Assembly (NCBI GenBank): GCA_016648135.1
Contig: JADDOH010002568.1
Coordinates: 124,001 to 188,000 of the forward strand
DNA from: Agrypnia vestita
Lineage: Eukaryota; Arthropoda; Insecta; Trichoptera; Phryganeidae
Direction of reading: 5' to 3'
Length of the DNA: 64,000 nt
A program made the translations under genes and the position numbers. Each line of letters opens with the position of its first letter. Position 1 is the stretch's first letter. Positions 1 to 10,409 of this stretch are shown here, in pieces. The notes below the pieces were generated by a model. It was not told the DNA's origin. It searched no databases and was given only the letters and a program-made list of their open reading frames with translations.

Positions 1-1
1 T

Positions 2-2407
2 TTGGAGTGGAACCTTTTTGTATCCAATACCTTTTTTGAACACAAAGGAATCCACCAATATACGTGGGAAAGAGGAAATGAAAGGTCAATGATTGATTTC
101 GTTGTAATTGACTCTAGATTGAGGTCCGCCACTGTTGACACCAGAGTATTTCGAGGCGCTGAAATTGAAACGGATCACTTTCTTGTAGTATCAAGAGTGA
201 ATCTGTTTCATGGGTGGCGATCTAAGAAGAAAACAGTGGTAGCCCCGACTAGGGTCAAAATCGAAAGATTGCAAGAGAAGGATACCAGGGAAAAGTTTGA
301 AAGGAAAACCGCTGAAAGGTTAAATGAGAAATGTATGGAAGAGCTCAATATTGATAGTGCATGGGAACACATCAAAAAGAGCCTGTATGAGTCAGCCAAG
401 GAAGTGTGCGGTGTGACCGTCCAAGGAAGGAAGAAAGGAGATGCATGGTGGGATGACGAGATTAGAGATCTTATAAATGATAAAAAAAAAGCGTGGTGTA
501 ACCTCTTGGCATCAAAGAATGGAGATGTGAATGGATATACGCTAGCAAAGGATGTATATATTGTATGTAAGAAAAAGGTTAAGCACGGAGTGAAAGAAAG
601 AAAGGAGCGTTTGAGGAAGGACGAGGGTCTTAAATTGACTCAGAAATTCCAAGAGAATATCAAGATCTTTTGGAAGGAAGTTAAAAAGTCTCGAAGTGGT
701 ACGAAAAGAGGTTGTGTGAATGCTATTATGTCAAAGAATGGAAAAATGCTTAGAAACGAGAATGAAATAAAAGATAGATGGAAGGAATTTTTTGAAGAAA
801 TGTATGAGAGTAATGGGAATGTGAGTGAGGACTCCTTTGAGGCGTCCAACGGATTTATGAATAGTGACGACAGTGTGAATGAAATAACTGTGGAAGAAAT
901 TAAAAGAGCATTGAAGCACATGAAGAATGGCAAGGCTGTGGGTTATGACAATGTTGCTGCCGAGTACATTAAGGGTGGTGGTCCAGTAATACTCACGTGG
1001 CTTCATAGACTCTTCAACCAATGTTTAGAGGGCAGCTACACTCCTAAGGATTGGAGAAGAGCTGTTATCATGCCTCTATACAAAGGAAAAGGGGTCGCGA
1101 ATGGACTGCGCGAACTATCGGGCCATTAGCCTATTGAGCTCTGTTGGCAAACTGTATGCGAGAATTTTGATAGAAAGAGTGAGGTTGACAACGAAAGAAA
1201 AAGTGTGGGATGTACAAGGAGCCTTCATGAGTGGAAGAGGATGCATGGACCAGATTTTCTCACTGCGCCAGATGACCGAAAAGTTTTTGGCAAAGAACCA
1301 AAAACTTTTGTGTGCCTTTGTGGATCTCCAAAAAGCGTATGACAGAGTGATAAGACGAAAGTTATGGAAGGTTTTGTCTGAATATGGGGTGAAGAGTAAA
1401 CTCATACAGGCAATTGCATCCCTGTACGAAGGAAGTAGTGCTTGCGTGAGAATTAATGGGACATTCACATCATGGTTTGATATTACAAAAGGTGTCAAAC
1501 AGGGATGCGTAATGTCACCATGGCTTTTCAACCTGTATATGGATAATTGTATGAAAGAACTGAAGGATCTAGAAGTTGGAGCGAAAATGGACGGACTCAC
1601 CATATCCTGTCTGCTATACACAGACGATGCAGTATTAGTGGCTAACAGTGAAGCTGATCTGCAGTGCTTGGTATCCAGGATGTCCGATGTATGCATGCAG
1701 AGTGAACTTTTGATGAATGTCAGCAAATCGAAAGTGATGGTATTCGAGAGAGACGAAAGAGTGATGTAATTATAATAAGTGTGATGTAATTATAAACAAC
1801 GAATGCTTAGAACAAGTGAACGAGTTTGTGTATTTGGGAAGTATGTTTAGTAGAGACGGCAAGGCTGAGAATGATATCGAAAGGAGAGTAACTGCGGGAA
1901 ACAAAGTTAATGGTGCACTAAATGCAATTATGGCCAATAAGAATCGTCAAAAAGAAGCAAGACTAGCGGTACATAATGGCGTTGATAGTGCAACCATTTA
2001 GTATGGAAGTGACCTGAAGGGCCGAAAAGAGGGAATGAAAGTAGACTGAATGCGGTTGCAAATTTTTGTGGTCATTAAGACGCTTGTGTGGAAAATCCTT
2101 GGTCGATAGAGTGAGGAATGAACAAATTAGAAGTGAATGCAATGCTGGCTTTAGTGTGGTAGATAGAATAAAGAAAGGAGTGCTGAGATGGTTTGGTCAT
2201 GTGGAACGTATGAACGAGGAAAGGATGGTTAAGAAAATATATGAGGCGAATGTTGAAGGCAACAGGAATAGAGGGCGTCCGCGAAAGACCTGGCACGATC
2301 AGGTACTACAAGTATTTGAGGATGGCCCTGTTAAAAGCCGCAACAATCGTAGAACGTATGAGAAGATGTATGAATGTGGCCGAAGCAAAAGTGGTGTGCC
2401 AGGATAG
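2..2407 (+). pseudogene. RTE-type non-LTR retrotransposon polyprotein, broken
   Basis: This is the remains of a retrotransposon ORF for endonuclease plus reverse transcriptase, of the kind often annotated as craniofacial development protein 2-like. The reading frame shifts three times: 2-~1095, 1101-1766, 1816-2001 and 2066-2404. The first part starts inside the AP-type endonuclease (IDFVVIDSRLR, then ETDHFLVVSRV) and runs into the RT N-terminus (LKHMKNGKAVGYDNV). The second part holds NYRAISLLSSVGKLYARIL, motif A FVDLQKAYDRV (~1318-1350), motif B GVKQGCVMSPWLFNLYMD (~1492-1545) and motif C YTDD (~1617-1628), so the catalytic aspartates survive. The third part has EFVYLGSMFSRDGKAENDI. The last has LRWFGHVERMNEERM and RGRPRKTWHDQV, the usual C-terminal domain. 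The stop at 1767 lies in a 20 bp direct duplication (15-mers at 1761 and 1781). The N-terminus lies outside the window. RTE clade is inferred from motif order and the tail; the assignment to non-LTR RT is firm. Confidence 0.88.
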
Positions 2408-2482
2408 AAGAGTGTGGCGTTCAATCCTCTCTGCCTACCCCTGCAGGGAAACGGCGTGATGGTTAGTTAGTTAGTTAGTTAG
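2408..2482 (+). repeat. RTE 3' UTR with TTAG microsatellite tail
   Basis: A short 3' UTR follows the stop codon and ends in five TTAG units at 2463-2482. RTE-clade elements typically end in a short microsatellite rather than poly(A). The related copy at 26236-26720 ends instead in TTAT units, so the tail unit differs between copies. Confidence 0.7.
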
Positions 2483-2515
2483 CTATGGTAAAATAGATAG
2501 GACGTTCTTATTTAT

Positions 2516-3042
2516 ACAGGGCGTCTCATAGCCACTAGCAAAAACTTTACAGGTAGATTTCAGCCTTGATAATGAGTCGAAAATATTCAAACAACCATTA
2601 CCTAATATCAATATTTATGGAGATATGCAATACCAAGTTTGCATTTAAAAAAAAAATCTTTCCGACTTATTTTTTGCAAAAAGTTGAAATATCTTTACAG
2701 TAAGTTATATCGATTATGAAAAATAAATTCGCTTCATTAAAACTCAATATAATGTTAAAACCTTGTAAAAATTATATTTACAATTTTTGCAACATTTTTA
2801 TCAGTTTTTTTCGATTTGTATTAAAGCGAATTAATTTTTGACAATCGATATAGGTTACTGTAATAGTTCAACTTTTTGCAAAAAAAAGTCAGAAATATTG
2901 AAAAAAAATGCAAACTTTGATATTGCACATTTCTATATTAAGTCTACTGATATTAAGTCATGGTTGCTTGTACATTTCCGACTCATTATCAAGGCAGGAA
3001 TCCACCTGTAAAGTTTTTGTTACTGGCTATGAGACATCCTGT
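2516..3042. mobile_element. Foldback MITE, GTCTCATAGCC-type ends
   Basis: Imperfect terminal inverted repeats of about 40 bp bound this element. The left end reads ACAGGGCGTCTCATAGCC and the right end is its near reverse complement (GGCTATGAGACATCCTGT). The interior is itself largely palindromic and shares the GATAATGAGTCGAAAAT and CTAATATCAATA words with the foldback family at 3577, 20311 and 37985, but the tips differ. No ORF of note. It separates two RTE tail fragments. Confidence 0.7.
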
Positions 3043-3097
3043 GTATGCTTAATGTTTATATGAAAAACTGTAAAATAATAAGGACTTTTAATCAAAC

Positions 3098-3365
3098 TAG
3101 TGGTACATAATGCAATTGTAGTATCAATACTGACCTATGGAAGAGAGGCCTGGAACTGGCAGAAGAGGAACAACACTTGACAGATTGCAGTGGAAATGAG
3201 ATCACTGAGACTGTTTACTGTTAAGTATGCTTGGCCAATTCATTTATGATAGAGTTAGGCATGAACAAATTAAAAATTATGTAAAGTCGACCATAGTACA
3301 GAGCATAGAATGAAACAAGAGTCGCTCAAGTGGTTTAGACACGTTGAACGAATGAATATGGAATT
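3098..3365 (+). pseudogene. Decayed RTE C-terminal fragment
   Basis: Forward-strand translation with interruptions gives VVHNAIVVSILTYGREAWNW followed by VEMRSLR, and later KSLKWF-like HVERMNM. This matches the segment just before and inside the C-terminal domain of the element at 2-2407 (AVHNGV, MWSLRRLCGKS, HVERMNEERM). It has several stops and indels and is older than the first copy. No microsatellite tail is visible. Confidence 0.6.
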
Positions 3366-3576
3366 ATTTTATTGGGTCATCCAACAGGGAGACATAATTG
3401 CTTGGTAGGACAAAATACAGAAAAAATAGTTAATTGTCTCCCACAATTAAAGAATGACACAGATAGACATAATTATAGACAAGTCAATTTGATATGAATG
3501 ACAGATCAAACAATTTTACAGTTTCATTTAAGGGATTGTTCCTAATTTAACTTTATCATAAATATAAAAGGGTTCG

Positions 3577-4112
3577 TAGGGTTATTTTGAAAACATTAAT
3601 AACCTCGCAGGACTATATTCCTGCCTTGATTATGAATCGAAAATGTTCTGGCTATTATGATCTAATATCAATAGCTATGTAGATACGCGACATCGAAGTT
3701 TGTATTTTTTTTCAATATTTCTGACTTTTTTTGTAAAACGTTGGAATATCATTACAGTAACTTATATTGAATATGAAAAATTCATTCCCTTTAATACAAG
3801 CCAAATAAAAAAATAAAAACCTTCGAATTCCAATTGGAAAACATTCCAATTGGAAATTTTTCAGGGTTTTTATCATTTTATTTAACTTGCAATGAAAGGA
3901 ATGAATTTTTCGTAATCGATATCAATTACTGTAATGGTAGTCCAACGTTTTACAAAAAATAAGTCAGAAATATTGAAAAAAAAATGCAAACTTTGATGTC
4001 GCATATCTCCATAACTGTTTATATTAGGTCATAATAGCTTGAACATTTTCGACTCATAATCAAGGCAGGAATATAATCCTGCTAGGCTTTTTATGTTTTC
4101 CAAATAACCCTA
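3577..4112. mobile_element. Foldback MITE, AGGGTTATTTGG-type ends
   Basis: This is a near-palindromic element. The left end TAGGGTTATTTTGAAAACAT is mirrored by ATGTTTTCCAAATAACCCTA at the right. Inside the ends the arms continue as ATTAATAACCTCGCAGGACT / AGTCCTGC and GATTATGAATCGAAAATGTT with its complement. The centre carries a CCAATTGGAA palindrome near 3829-3850. Related copies lie at 20311, 37985 and, truncated, at 26900 and 29886. Confidence 0.75.
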
Positions 4113-4734
4113 TACAATTCGCATGGTCAGGGAGGGAGACGAGTTTCTAGTATCTGCCTCACCAGGTGACGATACTCTTCACATTTAGTATTAAAAATAT
4201 ATATTGAATTCAAAAGGTTATTATGATCTCAGTATATGCGTGGGATAGGAGAGGATTTCCTATTATTGGTATGCTTGGAAGGGAAAAGAGGTACCCCTGT
4301 CTGGTAGGTCGGAGTGGGACGTGGAAAGATAGTAAACTGGTGATTTCAGGAGAATCAATAAGGTTATGAATTATTTGGAAAAGGAAGGATTGATCTGATA
4401 ATAAATGGAATGAATGGTAAGAAAGACATAAGTATCCTAGTGAAGAAAAAAAAAACTTTATTTCCATTTTAGTTAAAATATCGGTAGTGTTCCTAAGAAA
4501 GTCAATGGTTCCCTGTAAGTCTGATCAAAAAATTGATATCGATATAATACTCATTAAAATTATTTTTAAAATATTTTCCCGAATACATTCTTAGTTTTAC
4601 AATAGTATTCGAGTAATGTTCGTTGAGTATTTTTTTATGTGAATTTAATATGGTAGGTGTTCAATGTTTTATTTTAACGAAATAACTTTTTATGTAATCC
4701 AGACTGCTGTCCAGAAACACCAAGATATTAGTGT
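4113..4734. other. AT-rich sequence, nothing recognised
   Basis: About 620 bp lies between the foldback element and the next RTE fragment. The ORF on the minus strand near 4210-4467 has no recognisable motif and looks like chance. A short A-run is at 4447-4455. Confidence 0.5.
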
Positions 4735-4737
4735 ACA

Positions 4738-5085
4738 AAACGCTTACTGGACGTTTTTGAAAGGAAAATTTTGAGGCGTATCTTCGGACCGGTTCTAGAT
4801 GGACTTTGGCGCAGACGTTACAACAATGAGCTCTATACTCTATTTAAGGAGCCAAACGTCACAAAATTTATAAAACTGGGAAGACTTCGGTGGCTGGGTC
4901 ATGTGGAGAGAATGTCCGAGCATCAAGCACCAAAGTCCCTGCTGAACATAAGGCCAATAGGGCAAAGACATCTCTGCCTTGGAGCTTCGGAACTGGAGAG
5001 AGCTGGCACCAGACCGAGATGAGTGGAGGAAGATTACCGAGGAGGCCAAGACCCACCAAGGGTTGTAGAGCCAAGAATGATAATG
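4738..5085 (+). pseudogene. RTE-like C-terminal domain fragment, second lineage
   Basis: Translation from about 4762 gives ERKILRRIFGPVLDGLWRRR, then IKLGRLRWLGHVERMSE, then a frameshift near 4985 into NWRELAPDRDEWRKITEEAK ending at a stop near 5070. The RWLGHVERM and DRDEWRK words are standard in the C-terminal tail of this class of insect non-LTR elements. The sequence is clearly a different lineage from the element at 2-2407, which has LRWFGHVERMNEERM. The short run GATAATGATGATGAG after the stop may be the start of its microsatellite tail. No RT domain is present. Confidence 0.68.
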
Positions 5086-5342
5086 ATGAGTAGTTTAAGT
5101 GTAAGCAAATATTTTGATTGTCGCAACGTTAGTTTTAAGTTAAACTCGGTCTCGTATTATGGACCTTGTACAATGGCCTTGTATTGTTCCCTGCAAGGCC
5201 GTTTGGAAGAGTTTAATAAAACTTAAATTTAATAAATAATCATTAACTCTGCAATAAAAATAGTGTTACTTAATAATTTGCTTGTTTCATTTATCCAGGA
5301 AATAAATAAATAATAACTGTTTATTTATTATAGTGGCCTCCC

Positions 5343-5457
5343 ATGGTCCACCCATCTTATGACGCAAGTGTTGACGGCGCCAGAAAGCGAGGGCGACCGC
5401 GGAAGAAGTGGCATGACCAGATTAACCAAATGCTGAAAGATGGTCCTGTTAGGACGG
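5343..5457 (+). pseudogene. RTE C-terminal scrap (GRPRKKWHDQ)
   Basis: This short open stretch reads VDGARKRGRPRKKWHDQINQ then MLKDGPVR. It corresponds to EGNRNRGRPRKTWHDQVLQV...DGPVKS in the element at 2-2407. Only this part of the C-terminus is preserved and the sequence on both sides is unrelated AT-rich DNA. Confidence 0.6.
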
Positions 5458-5864
5458 TACTTTTTGTTAACTCGGTTATCCCAACTATAATAATTTCGTT
5501 GTCTGTTAGTAAATTTTTTAAGTAAGAATTTTTACGTAATTTTTTTTCTTTATAGTATTTAAATTATTTTGTTATTTTTTATATAAAAAATAAATACATA
5601 TTCCTTAGGAACCTCATGTAAGAGTACCGTCATTTTAGACGGGTTACAGCTAGTTATATAATAATATGACACTCTCGTAGCTTCTAATTAATACAATTTT
5701 ACTTCATATTCGCAAGACGTGAATATATTGGTGACAGTAATAAACTATGGTCAGTATTTTTTTAATTTAAAATATAATAGTAACCTAAAAGGTTTATGGA
5801 TAACATTTTTACATGACTTATAGGAATATAATAATAATATAATTTAGATACAAAGTCATTTTTT

Positions 5865-6097
5865 TATAGTTGGCCGAATTTTAGCATTTTTGTCACATCT
5901 GTTTTGAATTTGTCAGTGGTCAGTTGTTTGGTCTTTTGTGGCAGGTCGTTGTATAGTTTTAATCCGTTGCAAATTAGTCGGGATTGTTCTGTTTTTGTTT
6001 TGGCGTGTGATAGTTTTGAGCCATTATGGTTTATAGGTATTATGGTTTTACAAAATAAGAGAATCAAATGTTCGTTATTATAAAAAGAGGATTTCAT
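5865..6097 (-). pseudogene. Jockey-like non-LTR C-terminal fragment
   Basis: On the minus strand an uninterrupted frame of about 77 codons starts at the ATG at 6097. It contains SHAKTKTEQSRLICNGLKLY directly followed by NDLPQKTKQLTTDKFKTDVT. The pattern of a short basic stretch, then (N)G-x-K-L-(Y/W)-N-x-L-P, then a lysine-rich F-K segment is typical of the extreme C-terminus of reverse transcriptase proteins in the jockey/CR1 group. I recognise the pattern, not a named element. Nothing resembling RT is found upstream; instead the 5S gene lies just upstream on the same strand (6150-6267). It could be 5'-truncated at insertion. Confidence 0.5.
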
Positions 6098-6140
6098 ATT
6101 TATTTAAAAGAGGAAAAGGGATCTCCGTACCTACATAATG

Positions 6141-6149
6141 AAAAAAAAA
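6141..6149 (-). terminator. Pol III T-run terminator of 5S gene
   Basis: Nine A residues on the plus strand, so nine T on the transcribed minus strand, abut the 3' end of the 5S gene with no spacer. Four or more T suffice for RNA polymerase III termination. Confidence 0.8.
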
Positions 6150-6267
6150 GCCAACGGCACGCGGTGTTCCCAAGCGGTCACCCATCCAAGTACTGACCGC
6201 GCCCAATGTTGCTTAACTTCGGTGATCGGACGAGAACCGGTGCTCTCAACGTGGTATGGTCGTTGGC
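6150..6267 (-). rRNA. 5S ribosomal RNA gene, full length
   Basis: The reverse complement is a 118 nt sequence beginning GCCAACGACCATACCACGTT and ending CCGCGTGCCGTTGGC. It has the 5S signatures: the terminal helix (GCCAACG with CGTTGGC), GTTCTCGTCCGATCACCG, AAGTTAAGCAAC, and the internal promoter region with AGTACTTGGATGGGTGACCG. Length is as expected for an insect 5S RNA (about 120 nt). It is a component of the large ribosomal subunit, transcribed by RNA polymerase III. A T9 terminator follows directly. Only one copy is seen in 64 kb, so this is an orphan or dispersed copy rather than part of a tandem cluster; a 5S-derived SINE head is an alternative, but full length plus terminator favours a gene copy. 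Confidence 0.93.
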
Positions 6268-6280
6268 AAGCGATTTCAGA

Positions 6281-6297
6281 AATATAAGCTTTATATT
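6281..6297 (-). promoter_or_regulatory. TATA-like stretch upstream of 5S
   Basis: Reading the minus strand, ATATAAAGCTTATATT lies about 14-30 bases before the first base of the 5S gene. Insect 5S genes often have a TATA-like element around -30. In DNA this AT-rich the match could be chance. Confidence 0.35.
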
Positions 6298-8353
6298 GAA
6301 ACTTTTCATCAATTTTAGAGATATAAATATTTACTGATAACAGCTAGTTGAATATAATTATAATTTATAAATAATATTTTTACTCTGTATATTGTTTTAA
6401 TTGAATTGATATTTATTGTGTTATTTTTTTCTTTTATAATTTATTATATTACCTATTGTATAAAATCACTATTTCTAATTTTAATTTCATTGAATTATTT
6501 TATTTTTTCTTTTAATTCTACATTTTTATGTCTATCATTATGTTGTTCTTGTTTATGTTTTTAAATAATTAATGTTTACATTTTTTTTTATTTCGACAAG
6601 GACAAGTCTTTTATTTTCGCTTAAATAATTGTGTGGTTAAAACGAAATAGTCAATATTATTGCTACAATTCACGATTTCATAATGTTACAATTATTGGGT
6701 TGCAGCGTTTCCCGCTCCCTTCTCATCCCAAATTAAATTTCCCGCCCAGGATGTATCAGTATTTAAAGGATTTTGCACCAGTTAAACACTACAGGAGAAT
6801 TAATAAATTTATTTGTGAAGAACTTTACAGAGCAAAAATCAGAAACACAGTGATGCATCTTAGACCCCTTCGTATTATTTATACCCTATTTCCTTTGTTC
6901 TCAAATTAATGTAAACATTCTTTGTTTGGAAGGGATTTTTATGATGTTAACATAAACAATTTAATGAGTTCAATGACCTAAAGGGCTGAACAGGTTAAAG
7001 GGTAAAGATTCATCTCTTTGTCTTCATATGGAATCCTCTAATCGAGGGACTAACATAAACAATGAGTTCATTGACCGGAATGGCTAACCTAAACAAAAGC
7101 ATTTGTATTAATATTCTAGTTTGAATAAGTTCCAAAATATTATAGTGGTAGTGGAGATATAACACCCACGATAATTATTACGTAAAATATTTTTAAAGCA
7201 AACCTTTTAGGGCTTCGAGGTCGCGTGACATCTATGAGAGTTTAGTTCAAGCTTTTTTTATATAACGCGTGCTGCCATCTATGATTACATCAATCAATTT
7301 TTTTTGTGAGCTAATTTATAAGTTTAAATATTATTTATGCAAACTGCCAACAGATGTCTAAGGAGTATAATATGAGACATCTGTGAAAACCTTTCATAAT
7401 TAACTTTAAACGTATCTGTTATCGAATTATAAAAGTAATTTGTAACATTTATAGATGGTGCTATCCGTCATATTATCAATTTTAATAATTACGGTACTTG
7501 ATTATGTTCATAATAATATGCAATCACATTTTTATTTACTATAAGATATTAAAGAAATCATTTGTTTACATCTGACTTAATGGAAACCTATTCTACTATC
7601 AGTAATTGATATATTGTGAAGGAATTATGCATTGATTTGTTTCAATAATTCATGATCAGTATATTGTGTAATAATAATAACATTTATCTTAGGTTATGTC
7701 GTCAATTGTGTTTGTAGTTATTTTATTTATAAGTTTTAAGACTAAAATTAGCATCCTTTTTTGACACTAGTTGGTTTACCTACTTATTGTGGAATATGTA
7801 TATTATTACCAAATATTAAATCCTTTATTTGAATTGTTAATATCAATAATAAGCTAGATGTGTTATTTATTTATTAAATTAAATTAAAATTAAATTAAAT
7901 TAACTTAAGTTTAACTTAATTTAAGTAGCGACGCATTTATACGTTAAAAATGTTCTTAGGTGTTCACGGCCGTTCAGAATCTTATGTGTATAATTTTCTG
8001 GGATATTCTGCTGTGTATATGTGACCTCTCTGGTCAGAGAAGTCACATATATACGGCAGAATATCCCAGAAAACTATACACAGAAGGTAAATTTATAAGT
8101 ATTCAAAATTGGGACGAATTTCTATGAGATGCGAGGTGAACATTTATTTATTTATGATTATCAACTGCGTTTTTAGAAATCATAATTTTCTGGTCACTCC
8201 AAGTAAATGAATTTTGACAGGATCCGAATATCAACATACATAAATTACTTATGATTACACATTCACTATCGGTTACCAATGGCAACGCGCGGCCAAATAC
8301 TTGCCAGTTGCCAAAAAAATCATATTTTCTACATTTAGGTAGGTACCGGAACA
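6298..8353. other. AT-rich sequence without recognised genes
   Basis: About 2 kb with no recognised coding region. It has an imperfect direct repeat around 6946-7100 (words TTAACATAAACAAT and ATGAGTTCA appear twice) and several CATCTAT-type words at 7230-7460. AT-rich AAATTAAATTA repeats are at 7873-7925. The strong hairpin at 7985-8082 is listed separately. Confidence 0.5.
7985..8082. repeat. 98 bp near-perfect hairpin
   Basis: The left arm 7985-8031 begins TGTGTATAATTTTCTGGG and the right arm 8036-8082 ends CCCAGAAAACTATACACA. About 47 positions pair with four differences and a four-base GGTC loop. It lies outside any recognised element. Confidence 0.8.
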
Positions 8354-8842
8354 TTACACACTAGGGTGTCACTTTTTTCAACTTTCGATTTTTCAAATTT
8401 AATAGTTGTCAAAAGTTGCATTTTTATATGTTATTAAATGCTGTATTTACAGTTTTCCTTAATACTGGTACTTTTGGCTAGTTAAAAGGCCTTGAAATAT
8501 AGAAAAAGTTGTAAAATAACGTTCCAATCAGAACGATATATTTTTTGTATTTACCAATTGTATTAGTAATTAAATGCTTTTTTCTAATAATAATACAGCC
8601 AGCATAAGGATAACGCAATATTTATGTTCATTTTGATAATCTGTTAGCGTTAAATACCTACCCCCGTTTGGGCAATTTCGGCTTGTTTCGGGTCGCGCTC
8701 CCGTTATGCGCGCCTCATTAGGTCAGACTCCATACCGAACGGTTGTATTTGTTTACTTACTTGTTTTCAACCGTCGTAAAGTTTCTACATATTAAATACG
8801 TAATAAATTTAAGTGTTTAATTCATTCATGAAACGAATCACA

Positions 8843-9873
8843 ATGGCATCGAATCCGTCAAGTTCAAAAGAAACCAGAGGTCGTACGAAATTACGTATTT
8901 TTGAGAAATATCCCGAAAAATACTATGTTACCAACTTATGGAGATGTTTAAAGAAATAACGAGTGGGCGCGTCATGAAATGAAACAGTCAAGTAGTTTAG
9001 AACCACAAGCAAAAGTCATCACTTCTCAAGTGGCTCGAACCGTTCTTGAAGTTTGGAAAAATGCTAGCATTCAGAGCCAGCTTCTATTGTCATATTGCAA
9101 ACAGTATAGGTTACTATCGAAAAAATTCAACAAAGAACCAAAAAGTCAATCGTATTTAGATAAAATAGAAAACTTTATAACTAAATCAACAATTGCAAAA
9201 ATTATTCTTCTTGTAAATGTGGAAAAAATAAAACTGTCCCGATTAAAGACCACCCATTTTTTGAAGACCAAAGAACCTTCAGATGTATAGGCATTGGAAA
9301 CATAGTTAAAGGAAGGGAAAATTGAGAAAATACAAAAAAATTCGAAAAGTTGGCTGAAGTATGTGATCGTTATGGCGTATCGCACAGAGCGCTGGTATTG
9401 CTTCGGCTACACTGACTGATATCAGGGAGGCATCAAATGTTGACAAATGACAACAAAATTATAATAGAATAGGGTATACGAAAGCTCGTGCCTCGCTAAA
9501 ATCATTGTCGAGATCTTTTGTGATACCACAAATCAATTTTGAGAGCGATCATCATTACGACATGATTTCCTGGCAGGATGAGAAACTTATACTGACTGAA
9601 CTACCACTTTTGAGATATGTACTTATAAAGTGAAGAGCTGAGTACAGTTTTCGTCGAAAGAAATGTCCGAATATTCGATTTTCCCAAGTCCCTGCCACAC
9701 ACAGTCAGTAGAAAGAAATCTACTGACTGTGTGTGGCAGGGAAATGTGTGGATGCCTTAAATTGACGACTGTAGCTGCAGGTTCTGTCGTAGGGTAAACA
9801 GTTAGAGAAGGTTTTATTGCAGCCAAGCAGAATTCCAAGAAAAATAATGCCAATGTTTAATTCTAAAAAATAA
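8843..9873 (+). pseudogene. Transposon-borne protein, CHTQ-x-VER family, broken
   Basis: Start chosen at the ATG at 8843 (MASNPSSSKETRGRTKLRIF). The frame breaks near 8957. A clean stretch at 8979-9287 contains WKNASIQSQLLLSYCKQYRL and, near its end, LKTTHFLKTKEPSDV. A different frame around 9350-9420 gives VCDRYGVSHRA and ATLTDIREASNVD. Further on come PSPCHTQSVER (9687-9717) and, close to the end, REGFIAAKQNSRKIMPMFNS with a stop at 9871. From memory these blocks, in this order, recur in a family of uncharacterised invertebrate proteins (DRYGVSDRAA, CHTQ-x-VER, REGFI). Its function is unknown; location inside a terminal-repeat element makes it a candidate transposase or accessory protein. 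Frameshifts, stops and a local inverted duplication at 9690-9741 show it is dead here. Confidence 0.6.
9690..9741. repeat. Perfect 22 bp inverted repeat, 8 nt loop
   Basis: CCCTGCCACACACAGTCAGT (9690-9709) plus AG is followed after eight bases by its exact reverse complement at 9720-9741. The left arm is ordinary coding sequence for the PCHTQSVE block, so the right arm looks like a locally copied, inverted duplicate. Confidence 0.85.
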
Positions 9874-10257
9874 CTTTAGCTATCTTTAAAAATACTCTTT
9901 TTGGAAAATTTTATTTGTCTTATAATTTTTTTTTAAATTATTTAGCTTAAAATTTGCAGTAAATTTTTGTTTTAGTATATTATCTATATATATATTAACG
10001 AAATTAAGTAATCTGATAAGAATTATGTAGAAGAAAACGGCACTTTCAACCTCTGAAAAATCACTAAAAACCAACATTTTCGGAATATTTGACTCGCTAC
10101 AACGAGCCAAAAGTATACTTGAATTGCAACTTTTTTTGCATTTTTATATAGTTATAAATGCAATGCAAATTTTGATAACTATTAAGTTTAAAAATAAAAA
10201 ACTTTTTTTTTTCGCCATACAAAGTGACACACCCTATTACACACTTCAATAAACTCC

Positions 10258-10383
10258 AAAAAATAAAATCTGTTGGGGGGGTAGCATTTCAAAAGGTCGT
10301 TTTAGCTATATCAACTATCCAACTATAAAATCTGATGGGGGGAGATGAGATTTCAAAAAGACGTTTTAGCAATATCAACTTAA
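10258..10383 (+). repeat. Two-copy ~65 bp tandem repeat
   Basis: The sequence AAAATCTGTTGGGGGG...TTTCAAAAGGTCGTTTTAGC...ATATCAACT is repeated once with a few changes (AAAATCTGATGGGGGG...TTTCAAAAAGACGTTTTAGC). It abuts the hAT-like element. Confidence 0.7.
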
Positions 10384-10409
10384 TAAAAATCGGCCAAAAT
10401 TTTTCACAA

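Larger units (their letters stand above)
8362..10236 (+). mobile_element. hAT-like DNA transposon with decayed ORF
   Basis: The element begins TAGGGTGTCACTTT and ends AAAGTGACACACCCTA. Both sides are flanked by the identical octamer TTACACAC (8354-8361 and 10237-10244). An 8 bp duplication with TAGGG-type tips is the hAT signature. If the tips are read one base shorter the duplication is 10 bp, so the superfamily is inferred. Inside, 8843-9873 holds one broken coding region on the plus strand, followed by AT-rich DNA. Length is 1,875 bp. Confidence 0.8.

Noticed and set aside
1115..1726. 203-codon minus-strand ORF
   Set aside because: It is the antisense shadow of the reverse transcriptase domain.
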